64,000 bases of DNA from Hsuehochloa calcarea (Eukaryota; Streptophyta; Magnoliopsida; Poales; Poaceae). The notes beneath the pieces were generated by a model. It saw nothing but the letters and a program-made list of their open reading frames with translations, was not told the DNA's origin and did not search any database. Of this stretch, positions 36,428 to 47,127 are shown in pieces. A program made the position numbers and the translations under genes. The stretch spans positions 29,601,662 through 29,665,661 of the forward strand of contig CM070604.1 in NCBI GenBank assembly GCA_036346395.1, in the 5' to 3' direction. Numbering within the stretch: the first letter of the stretch is position 1; every line of letters starts with the position of its first letter.

Positions 36428-36513
36428 TGCACCAATTCTGCCATTACACCCGAACAGATGCCATTTATGCTATTACGTCGCCGAAAACTGCCATTTAGGC
36501 ACAAAAAAAAATC
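36428..36513 (-). repeat. MULE right terminal inverted repeat
   Basis: Read on the minus strand: GATTTTTTTTTGTGCC, TAAATGGCAG, TAATAGCATAAATGGCATC and TAATGGCAGAATTGG. These blocks are in the same order as the left end at 14641-14720. Confidence 0.65.
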
Positions 36514-37261
36514 ACTAAAATGTATAAAATCGGACAGCTTTATTCGTTAAATTCCCATTATGAAGGTAGCATAAGTTATAATCACAATATAATTTGGTAT
36601 AATTATTCGTTAAATTCCCATTATGAAGGTAGCATAAGTTATAATAATTTTGTATAAAATTGATAAATAAGAATTAAATGTTTATGTTAGAATGAGCATC
36701 ATTTTAGGCGCCAGGAATTTGATATGATTCTTGCTAGAGCTATACCGTTTCATAATAAATTCCTGCCTTCCAAACAAGCCCTTATAACATTTTATATACA
36801 ATTGCATGCTTCCAAACCAAAATAACATCAATTGGCAATAAAAAGGAAACATCATATGTACCTCACTGCTGGCGTGCCTCATAGCGACCCTGCTCTCAGA
36901 TTAAAAATTCACACAACAGTACTAGAGCCTCTACTTGCATGGATCATTATCCCACTCTCCCTCACAAATGTCAGCCAACCAATTATGACCAGTGTCAACC
37001 CATCCTTACATGATTGCTATTAGGCTTGCTCGACTCACTAACATGATCGCAACTGCAGCAACTTTATCGTTGTTAGTAAGTTTGCTTGGCTACCGTTGCA
37101 AGTTTGCAACATCTTCACTTCACGTGATGGAGAAACATGTGGTTCGTCGAGACTGCAAAAATGAAGTCTTGGATAGAAAGGACACCCCGGTTTCCATAGA
37201 GGTCAAAACCCATGACCTTTCTTTTTCAAGAGAGTACAGTGATGACGCACACCAACATTGG
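36514..37261. other. unassigned sequence with a short duplication and MITE scrap
   Basis: ATTCGTTAAATTCCCATTAT and the next 21 bp occur at 36542-36582 and again at 36605-36645 (period 63 bp). CTTCCAAACAAGCCC (about 36768-36782) looks like the end of a hAT-type MITE. The ORF at 36992-37267 ends in a plausible-looking peptide but has no recognised domain. Confidence 0.4.
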
Positions 37262-40200
37262 AGTTAATTTGAATCATTTAAAATTAAAATAACTAATTGA
37301 ATTTTCTTGTTTAAGTTAAATTTTAATTTGAATTTTTAGAAATCAAAATTATTTAATATGATTAATCTAAACTTCAATTAAATTCAAAACTGCTTTATTT
37401 GGGTTCCTTGAGTTCTAGGGTATTTTCTGAAATTTTCTAAGAATTTTTAGAATTTATATGTTATTTCTTTAATCTTGATTTTATTTAATCTAATTTCTGA
37501 AATTTAGAAATCTTCTTTTTCCAGATTCTTCCTTTTAGGCTCAATCTTTTTCTTTCCGGGCCGCTTTCTTTTTCCCCGGCATTTTTCCTTTGCCGCTGGC
37601 CTGACCCGTTTATCTTTTCCTCTCCCACGCTCCTAGCCCAACTCGCCCCTGCCTTCTCCTCTCGCTGCAGAGCGGGCCCGCCTTGTCAATCCCACGTCAC
37701 CCCTGTCTCCTTCCTCCCAGCGCAGCGCCCATGTTCGAGTCAATGTAGATGCCATCGTTGTCCCGAAACCGAATCCTCCCATCCTGGCCCTTTAAAAGTG
37801 CGCCTTCTGTGTCCTTTTCTTCGCCTCGAGCTCCTCGTCTAAAGCCCTAAGACGCCGTCTCGATTCCGTTGACAACTTCGCCAGATTTTGCCTTTGACGC
37901 CGTCGGCCGCCGTGGTTTTCCTTCGTCTGTTCTATCGCCGTCTGTTGTCCTCCAGTCGTGCCTCCACCGCCATCGGGTTTGCCTTTCCACTTTCTCCATT
38001 GTGCTCACTTCCTCATCGTCCGAGCATCCCCGAGTCATTGTCTCCTTCATCCTCTCCAACTCCGACCACCACCTCCGTTGTCGATCTCACCACTGGTGAG
38101 TCCCCCGCCTTCCCGTGCACGTCACCCTGCATTACATGTCCTCCTTGTCACATCCCCAATTTAATAAATAGAATTATTATGTATTTTATGAGCATATATG
38201 GCATTCTTGAAATATTTGCACAAATTATTGCCTTTGAAAAATCACAAATGAAGATTAAACCTACACTTCAAATTTAAGCTCAAAAAGAAAACTGAGAAAA
38301 CAAAACATATGATCATCTTCTAGAAATAATTCATTCAAATACTACATTAATTATCATGAATTAATATAAATTTTACAAAATTTTTGGAACTGGATCCAAC
38401 CCTCAGAAAATTCAAACACATTTTAATGACCTATCCCAAGTTTGAATTTAAACTAAGAAAATAACTTATGAATAGTAGGGTTTTAAATTTTATATGGTAA
38501 CTAGGTCATCCCAGCAACCTCTCTTATTTATTTCAGATTTTTTGGATTTTATTTGCTATATTTTGTTGCTAAGTCAAACTAGAATTTAAAGAAATCAAAC
38601 TCAGTCAAACTGGCACTATTCCTCAGGCCCAAACCCAGACCCCGACCGAGCCCCTACTATTGAACTCGAGTCTGACCTGGGTGAGCTGACTCGACTGAGC
38701 CACCTAGCTGCACCAGCTCGGACCCAACGCACAGCGTGCGCACTGAGTCGTAGACCGGAGAGGCCCACCTGTCGGATTCGTCTTCCTCGTCGCGCTGGCA
38801 CTGGCGTAGAAGTACCGCGCCACGTTGCGACCACGCTCTGCGGTATACCGTCAACACCGTGAGCCACCACCTCTCCTAACCACTCTGGAGCTTCATCTCG
38901 CAACGCCGCCTCCACGCCGTCATCTCCCCGAGGGTAATACCCCCTCTCCACTTCTATTTCTCCTCATCTTTCCTCTCAGGTCTGAAGAAGGAGAAGCTCA
39001 TTTGAGCTTGGTTCTTCGGTAAGCTCCTCACCACCAAGTCTCTTAGTTTCCTTCTTCATTGACGTTTCTATTTTGGCTAAACTCAGCTCGTGTCTTTGCT
39101 TGTAGCTCCCGGACCATCTTCGTGTTTCCTCGGCTCCGGTTCGCATCCAGAGCACGCACCTGAGGACACCTGCATGTTTTCTTCACCTCCGGTGAGATCC
39201 CTGCTAACTTGTGCTTGTCATATAGTGTCATTTAGCATGATGATGAGTTCCCCTCACCCAATTTCGGCAGTGCTTGACAGGAGCCCGTGAATTGAAGCTT
39301 GGTCCATTTTCGGCTGAAGAACAACCTTGTCATCTCCCACTTTGATCTGGTAACCATTCTTCGATTCCTCGCTTCTATAGCATCCTCTGGTGGTTTATAA
39401 GCTATGCCGACCTTTCTCCTTCCTTGGTTTTCACCAGAGTATCGTCTCCACGTTGACCCGTGCCGCCGCCGTCACCTCCTTCGACGCCGGCCCAACTTCG
39501 AGCTTCTCCGACCAGCTTATCTTCGCTCCAGCGTTCAGGTAGCATCACTTGACCTCCTGGAAGTCTGGGCACCCGCTTGTATGGACAGTGCAGATTCGCT
39601 ATTTTCATGTTTGTTGTAAGTGTTGCACCGCTCATCTTCAGCGCGCCGCCGCTACTGACCGCCGTTGAGGCTGCCACAACTACCAGGAGGTGCGCCATGC
39701 TATTGTGGACCCATCCATACCCTTAGCCAGCGCCGCCGTGGCCAAAATCGCGGGCGGAGCTCCCGCGAGGCCAAAATCAAAAAATGAATTATTTAAACGC
39801 TAAAAACACTATTAACTTCAAAAATGCATAACTACTCATTTTAACTCCAAAAACAGTGAAACCAATTTTCATAATTTTCATTTTAATTGAAATTTATTAT
39901 AAAATAGGTTTCAAGTATGTCTCTATAAAAGAGAGTATTGTTTTGGAAATTGATCCATAACTCAATTATTTTTAGAATAGAAAACGCTGATAACTTTGAA
40001 AATTCATAACTAATTCATAAAAACTCCAAGTGAGATGAAACAAGTTATTTTGGTCTTATATTAAAACTATATAACCATCCATATAATCCTTATGCTCGCC
40101 ACTGCTCTGCAAAATTTCACAAAAAATTGAATATGGATGAACAATAACCGATTTCATTTTCCTGGAATGTCTAGAAAATTGATTTTCAAATAGCTATAAC

Positions 40201-43200
40201 TCTCTCATCTCAAATCCAAATTGAATAATTCTTATACATAAATTCATCTTAAATCATCATCTAGCTACTGCAGAAATTTCATTCATTTTTTAGTACTTTG
40301 TATTTTTTGCCTTTTCTGGATGTTTTTCGGTGGTCTTTATATAGATTCCAAAGCAATTGACGTTGACTCGTTCGCCACCGAAAGCGAGCAATTAGACTAC
40401 CAGCAAGGTAAGCATCATTTGAACTTTCTTTTGCATCATATTGATCCCAGATTTTGATTAGTTAAGTGCAATGATAATTGCTTGCATGCTAATTTTGTTA
40501 TATCGCTATTTTTGTGATGTGTTGTTAGTTATATCCTAATCATGAGGTTATCCTTGAATTATTCCAGTACCTACATGCTTAAGTTAGGTTGTGTGAAATA
40601 TATTATATGGGATTTATTAGCCATGCAAGTGTAGATACGGTAGATTGATTGTCGGGAATAACCTGACAATTACGCATAAACTTTCTTATCTTCTTTTTAT
40701 TCTAGATCTTTGTATCTGTTTCTTAAATTAAAATTTGTTATTTTAAAATAGTTTTGGGTCGGCATAAGTGGTTGATAGTGAGGGTGCCGCTTGGTCAAGT
40801 AGGGGGAAGGTTTTGATTGGGTTAAGCCTCACGTGGTGTGAGGACACTTGTGTTCAATCATTTGTTCGTAGGAGTCGATGCAATTTTCTATAATGTGCAT
40901 AGGAGTACTATTTTTCTTTATTTACATTGCATCGGTATATCCAACATAACTTGCGAGCCATCTTAGCAAGCGCTATCCATCATTTATACTAAGTTTGGGG
41001 TTCATCTCACAAGGGGAGCCTGGCTCAATACGACTTTCTTGCTGAAAATACCAGATCTCGATTTCCCCAGCCAACACACCATAGGAAGTATGTTAATTAC
41101 AGTGGCTTACGGGCTAGTCGAGTCGTGTGGGTAAATTAGTACACCTCTTTAGAGATGAATCTATTCGAATAGCCATGTCCACAGTTATGGACGATCGCTT
41201 GAATTCGGTAGCCACTATTGTTAGACTTTGAATTAAAATTGGTGGTTACAACTTGATATTCGGCATGAACGGATGTTCATGCTTGTTGGTGTATCAAAGT
41301 GGGATGCCACTTTGGTATTTGTTTGATTCATTTGTTTTTCAATGTATTAGTTTATCACATGCTTTACTTCTACTCTGATTTTGAAATGGCAATTGAAAAA
41401 CTAGTGTGTGTAGGTTGAAAATTGTTGTGTCTTTTGCAAAACTAAAGCCACTAATGCTATTCTTTGATTCTCCGTTATGCATAACTAATTTTACCTTTGT
41501 GTAAGACTTACGAGTATGTTTTGTACTCAACCCGCTTGCTGCAATTATAGGTGAAGATGAGCTTTTGATAGATGAGTTCGTTAGCGCCTACTATGGCGAC
41601 GCTAATGAATAGTATTATTATTTAACTCCCATTCGGTTGCCTTGGGCTATGGGCACACTGTTGCTAGTATTTTGTTTATCTTACTATCTTCTGCTGCCAC
41701 TCTAAGTGTTTAATTGAATTTGGCCGGTCGGCCCTTTTGTAATCGATGTAGACTTGAACTATTATGATGTATGTATTTCTTTATGTCTTTGTATGAATGT
41801 TATATGTCTGTGATTGACGTTGGTGAGTGTTGGTCGCTGATCTTGGGAGCTAACATGGGACACATACCCACTGTTGTGAATCACCTCTTAACTTGTTTTA
41901 GTGTGAACTTGGACCGTTGGGGAACCGGTCATCATGCAGTGCTTGTAGAGGAGCAGTACCCACCATCACCGGAGCTCTAGTTTCGGTCAGGCCTTCTTAT
42001 CTAGATGGAGTTAAGTTGAGATGCATTTACTTGAGGTCCAGAGTTATTTCCATAAGACCAGGAAGGCCTCAGCCTTACAAAAATAACCTGGGGTCCTCAC
42101 ACTCCTCTTGCGATCCCCCGCTTTCTCGACACCTCTCCGTCACCGCGTCGTTCCACCACCGTTCATCCTCTCCGTCGTCGGTCATCCTCGTCGTGCCACC
42201 TTCCCCATTGCTCTCTGACCACCCTGTTTGTCCCATCGTGTTCCCCTCATCGCCGCCAAGCCTGTGCTCCCCTTGGTTTCCTTTGGGTGCCATTGAACCA
42301 CCATAGCCACCGCACACCCGAGCCGCTACTCCGCCATAGTCGCCACCGCCACCACCTCGTCGCCACTCTTGCCACACCACCACCACCCAAAGAACCCTCA
42401 CAGTCTGGGGAACCCAACTTTGCCCTTGGCCACCACTCCCTCGCCGCCATTCATCGTCGCCGCCGTGCACTAGTGCCGCCAGCTTGCTCCTCTGTTCCTC
42501 CTTTGTTCTCTCTCTTCCACCGTGTCAGACACTTCAGCTTCACACCCACGTGCCGTCCTTGTCAGTAGTCCACGTGTCAACCGTGTGCACCAGGTTCACC
42601 GTAGACCTGAGCCATCCTGTGGAGTTGGTCCATAGACTAGGGCCCACCTGTCAGCCTTTAAGTATTTTCTTTAATCTAATCCGAATGGATATTCCTAGAA
42701 TATTCTTGGCAAATCTTCCAAGAGTACATGTTCAATTCAAATCGCATGGTATTTTTATATTAACTGGTTTTGGGAATAGTTAATCACCTATTTGTAACTA
42801 CGCCTCCATTGAATATTTCAATACCATGAATCATTTGTCACCATAGGATGGTCAATATTAGTTGGGCATATTTGTATCGCCAACATGTGCTATCATAGAG
42901 ATGCTTAGTAATGCTTAGTTACGATGGGCTCATGATCACGTGTTCAATATTAATAATTTGACTTAATGATATATGGAATTGTAGTGCGATGTCATTGTTG
43001 TACAACTGTGGTATGATATCATTATTGTACTAATTGTGGTTTGATACTGCTATTATAAAATTTTGTGCCATGGCAGGTATTGTCATTGGTTTGGTTGAAC
43101 AATATGATTTTATGCTCAAGCGAGTGATCGCATGGTAAAGGGGTGTGTGAGGCATATTGTTTTCGATGAGGTAGTCTAACATTTAGCCTAGAATAAATTG

Positions 43201-43213
43201 ATTCATTGCATAA
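37262..43213 (+). mobile_element. truncated gypsy LTR of the 30193 type, split by a solo LTR
   Basis: Two arms (37262-38145 and 42107-43213) follow the 30193-33377 LTR: the early GGTTCCTTG-GTTCT block, the GC-rich CTCCACCGCC region, then ATGAATCATTTGTCACC, AATGCTTAGTTACGAT and AATGATATATGGAAT in order. About the first 40 bp and the last 1 kb of the LTR are missing. Joined to G1 sequence at about 43213 with no TSD. Confidence 0.75.
38146..42101 (+). mobile_element. gypsy-type solo LTR (3956 bp)
   Basis: Starts TGTCACATCCCC and ends GGGGTCCTCACA with the perfect TSD CTCCT (38141-38145, 42102-42106). Same family as the minus copy at about 15612-19749 (shared GTTGCCTTGGGCTATGGGCAC-like block and GGCCGGTCGGCC). 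No internal region. ORFs inside the 38.6-39.7 kb GC-rich part are chance. Confidence 0.9.
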
Positions 43214-43691
43214 ACTGAGACTTACAGGGGATTCCCAAACAAGAGGATGTGATGAGGACATCTCATCTACCACTACAAGTGTGCTTGAGGTTGTTCATGA
43301 AGCACCAAAGGGTCCAATGACTAGAGCAAGAGCCGAGCTTCTAAACCAACAGGTGCTTTTGTTTTTTAGAGCATTTCCTATTGACTTTGATGAGAAGGGG
43401 ATACTACCTCATGCAAATACATTGTGTGTTCTCAGGTTTCAACAATGTGAAGACTTTGGAACCGAGAGGGAGGAGAGGGGGGCCAGAACAAAAGCAATAG
43501 AGGAGAACAATGGGAGATCAAGAGACGACACTTCTTTCGGCCAAGGAGATGGAGAAAAGGCAGCCCATGCGGTTGTAAAGGGGAAAGCCCAAGCGGTCGA
43601 AGACTTGGAGAAAGAAGCCCATGCAGTTGAAGAGGCCCATAGCACATGGCACAAGACCAAACCACGTGGAGGCCCAAGGCATGAACAGTAG
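43214..43691 (+). pseudogene. pol: G1 polyprotein C-terminal tail reading into LTR
   Basis: An open frame from LRLTGDSQTRGCDEDI crosses the LTR start and continues with the family motif GPMTRARAELLNQQVLLFF and ILPHANTLCVLRF, then a charged Glu/Ala-rich end, stopping at 43689-43691. This tail is what gypsy families of this group carry after the integrase. It belongs to a lost left copy of G1. The related tail in N1 is IPKARARHLIYQVNLFLG. Not a host gene despite 160 open codons. Confidence 0.7.
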
Positions 43692-44133
43692 TTGGTGTGA
43701 ACAGTACTTGACATGAACAATAAATCTAAATTAAAGTTTGTTTCGGCATTCTTGACCGAACACATGTCCAGTCGGCCATAGGTCGTGCATGACTCATGGA
43801 GGGGTGACTTAATTTCCCTTACCCCTCCCATGTATCCCTAAGACCACTTTAATTCAGAAATAATAGATTGAAACTTTTGCTCTTGTTCTTCACGCATGGC
43901 CGAACCATGAGCATGAGAGGAATTGGGAGTTTACAAATTGAGATCATTCAACTTTTCCACTGGGAATTGGAAGCATGATAGGGCTTCGCTTGGTGGTTGT
44001 GAAGTCCAACACGTGTGTTCTTGAGAATTATGGGGTGCTAATTCTTGCACTGGCAACAGAAGATCACTAAGATTCAAGAGAGACACGTGAGTATCTTGAT
44101 CCTACGTCGAGAAGATCGGGAAAGCCCGTATCA
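43250..44133 (+). repeat. G1 left LTR (about 884 bp)
   Basis: Starts TGATGAGGACATCTC after the purine-rich AAGAGGATG and ends CCCGTATCA. Its last 340 bp match 57078-57403, including AGAAATAATAGATTGAAACT and GATCCTACGTCGAGAAGAT. The start is inferred from the N1 LTR start TGATGAGGGC. Confidence 0.7.
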
Positions 44134-44136
44134 TCT

Positions 44137-44148
44137 TGGTATCAGAGC
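44137..44148 (+). other. G1 primer-binding site (initiator tRNA-Met)
   Basis: TGGTATCAGAGC, three bases after the LTR end. Confidence 0.9.
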
Positions 44149-45653
44149 TCCGTTTACTCGGTAGGATTATTTACCCTTAGCTTTAGATTGTTTTTCTTGC
44201 TGTTCTTTAATCCTATAGTCCAATAAACCAAAAATGTGCATCACAAAAATTCTGAACCTTTTGTTTAATCTATTATTTAATGTGAGTTTAGTTAGGTTTT
44301 AGTCCATTAGAAAATTTGTGTACGTGTTGATCGTTGTGTTCCTTTGTGTCGCTTTGTCTTTGAGTACACATAAACCCACGCCTCTCTCTTTGTCGTGCAC
44401 CGTAACCCCCATACTCACCTTTGATTGGTTGGAAACCCTAGCCGCCTACATTGTGTCGTGCGCCATAAAGCTTGAGTTCGACTCAGGTTGGAAAAACCCT
44501 AATTGTACTTGTTATCTTGTGCCGTGAGCACAATCTGAGTCCTTTTTGTTGATCTCTTGTTCGAATACAAGCTAGTTATCCAAAACGGAGTAGATCCTTT
44601 GTCGTGCACCGTCCTTGTTCTTGTTGGCTCGGTTCGGCCTAATCTGAGTTCGTGTTTTTGGTCTCTTGTCCGAATCAAAGTTGGATGGCCATACCCAAAA
44701 ATCACACCAAAACCGAGAGGGCACCGCACCAGGAACCCGTACCATTTTCTACAGTAGCAGTCCCTGATTTTTGTTCGCTGAGAGTAATTTCACTTATATC
44801 TTTTTATCTTTGAGACTAGCTATTGATAATTGGATCTAGGGTTGTTCTTAAGTTGATTACACTTTGCTGAAATTGCAATGCACAAGTACCTAGTTCAGCC
44901 ATTGAGTGAAAATAAAAGAAAAAAAGGCAGCCAAATACAAGAAAAGACAGGCTTGAAAAGTATAAAAAACGAAGTTCAGATCACATACATACCATACCAC
45001 ATCTACTCCTTTCGGTTGCCCTAATAGCCGAAGGGGGGAGAGTTTGGTTCATGCGGTTGTGAGCAAAAAAAATGGAAAAAATAAAGCTTTGGCCGAACTT
45101 GAGAGAAGTGAACCCTAGTCCATAACTTTAGATTTTGTATTTCATCTCTTTGAGCAATCTTGTGCCCTTACATTTATATCTTTGCAATTGGCTAGCATCT
45201 CTCCTAGTACTTGGTGCAAGACGAGCTAGTTTTCTTTTCAATTTCAGATTGCTTCCCACTAGCTCATTCCATTATTTGCATTAAGTCACATTAATTTTTG
45301 TGTGCACGTTCATACACTTCACTTAAACCTTTTGGATCAGCACCTAGGCAAAGTTTTCTAGCTTGGATTATTACTTAGCTTTACGATAACTTGAACTTTA
45401 GATTGTTTAGGTTATACACTTCCATACCAAGCTCCACTAAATAACCATTGTGGTGCTAGTGTGAAACACTCTTAAATTCACTTGATCATCACAATTACTG
45501 GTTGTACCTACTACCAAGTGTAAGTATCGTTTGACCTCAATTCACTTCGGAAAGGTGAGAACTTTGCTTGGGAGAGGAGAGTGAAATTAAGTGATTTTCA
45601 CACATCATCCATATACATAGCTGTTATTTTTGTTTCTTTTGCATAACCAACCA
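44149..45653 (+). other. G1 leader
   Basis: 1.5 kb without a supported ORF. The phrase TCGTGCACCGT and the TCTTGTTCGAAT/TCTTGTCCGAAT phrase each appear twice (44.3-44.7 kb), suggesting an old internal duplication. Confidence 0.6.
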
Positions 45654-46294
45654 TGTCAGGTGGAGATGAACAATATGATGAAGGACGTGAGGGGACTGAC
45701 CAACAAGCAGTCATCAAGCAATATCAATTTGGGGCACTTTGTGAGCACTTTCACCGCTAGTTGCACAAAGGGCTTGATCAACTCCATGAGAAGCATGGCA
45801 CCTTCGCTGATCACATCGCAAAAGAAGTGCAAAATTTTGGGTTACAAACTGATCAAAATGCACACCAATTACGGGATGACATTGGAGCACTCACTAGGCT
45901 TATCCAAGCCCGCAATGGAGGTGATGAAGCAAGTGTTCAAGGAGGTGAAGCTGCTTCCCATGCACCTCTTGAACCACACCATCGAGTGGCGGCCAATGCC
46001 ATGCGTCCACCGCTGCTCGGGGGACGTGGAAGAGCTTTTGGAGGTCATGGAGGTTGTGGCCATGGCCAAGGTGGAGGCCGAGGTGGTGCTGCACTTGGGT
46101 AAGATTGGGATGATGATTTTGCGTCGCATCACAATGACAAGTATCGTCATCCACGCAATGAAGATGATGGTTTGTCCAAGCTTAAGTTCTCCATGCCCAA
46201 ATTTGTAGGTGGTACTGATCCCGAGGAGTATCTCACTTGGGAATTGAAGGTTGATAAGATTTTCCAAATCCATAACTATTCGGATGAAAGAAAG
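45654..46294 (+). pseudogene. gag: G1 gag, N-terminal part
   Basis: ATG 45654 (MSGGDEQYDEG) opens gag. A TAG at about 45759-45761 interrupts it (FHR*LHKG) and the frame continues at 45761-46102 with a coiled region (LHEKHGTFADHIAKEVQNF) and a Gly/Arg-rich stretch. A second stop follows, then SKLKFSMPKFVGGTDPEEYL, the start of the retrotransposon gag capsid domain, which is cut at 46294 by N1. It resumes at 51363. Confidence 0.8.
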
Positions 46295-47127
46295 TGATGG
46301 GTACACGGCGGCCTGATCTTCCAATAGGTTCGATTTGTTTCGTCGTGAGGACGTTGACGCTTTGAGGCTTCCGACCCGCAGATCTTCACCTCGCAATTCA
46401 CTACACCCGCACGACTGTCGTTATCAACCACGCTCGCACGCGATCGACCTCACCACGAGGGTTATGGTTCCTGCAAGCAATCGAAGCAACTCACAAGAAT
46501 AAGATAGATGCAATCTGAAATATATTACGAATTTGGATGAAGTTCACAAAGTGGGGTTTCTCAAACCGTAAACGGCGAAACTGCAAAGGCAGAATAATCT
46601 AAGAAAAAACCCAACCCTAAACTGTGGCGGCTGCATGCAATATATAGGGGGGACGTGAGGAGGTCGACCTAGGGTTGTGCGGCCGTGGAACGAGGTGTAC
46701 ATAACCTGGACTCCGACCTCGTCACGCTTACAAAGTCCTATTAGATCCAAAACGGTGACGCAGCACCTTATGTCGCGTATCTCTGGTCGAAGATCTGGTC
46801 GTAGGACTGGTCCTAGGGTGGTCTTGAGGAGTCCATGCTATCTCTAGTCGTAGATTGTGTCCAACGAGTCCAACTGTTCGTAGGCCTTCTTGAAGTGGTC
46901 GTAGACCATGCGGAGCTGGTCGTAGACCTTCTTGAACTGGTCGTAATCCTAGATTCCTAAGTACAAGTAAATCATCTCCATTAGGCAGCATCATAGACTT
47001 CTCAAATAATACACTCAGCCCTAGAAATGAATTTACCTAATAAATTAAGTGACGTGCACGGGCTTTTGGAATAGGAATCGCAAGCATAGCAAATGTGGTT
47101 GTTTCTATAGGGGTCATGCCCTCATCA
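46295..47127 (-). repeat. N1 3' LTR (833 bp)
   Basis: On the minus strand it starts TGATGAGGGCATGACC and ends GTGTACCCATCA. It contains the last 30 codons of the gag-type ORF, a TATA-like TATATA (about 46639-46645) and a GGTCG-rich block (46785-46950). Confidence 0.92.
46785..46950. repeat. GGTCG-rich block in N1 LTR (also 51015-51180)
   Basis: CTGGTCGAAGATCTGGTCGT, AGTGGTCGTAGACC, GCTGGTCGTAGACC and ACTGGTCGTAATCC, repeated in both LTR copies with no visible change. Confidence 0.75.

Larger units (their letters stand above)
14641..36513 (+). mobile_element. Mutator-like element (MULE), inflated by nested insertions
   Basis: The left end (14641 on) and the reverse complement of the right end (36428-36513) share AAATGGCAG, AATAGCATA, TGGCATC and further interspersed matches in the same order, as expected of MULE terminal inverted repeats. 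Between them lie a MULE transposase pseudogene (27206-29665) and a second gene (from 30154). Removing copia C2 (14849-25815) and the solo LTRs at 30193-33377 and 33896-35510 leaves about 6.1 kb, a normal size for a two-gene MULE. No convincing 9-bp TSD was found. All coding parts are broken. Confidence 0.7.

Noticed and set aside
43206..43691. 161-codon plus ORF as a host gene
   Set aside because: It carries GPMTRARAELLNQQV, the polyprotein tail of this gypsy group, and crosses an LTR start.
45630..46208. 192-codon Met-rich plus ORF
   Set aside because: A shadow of the G1 gag frame that starts at 45654.
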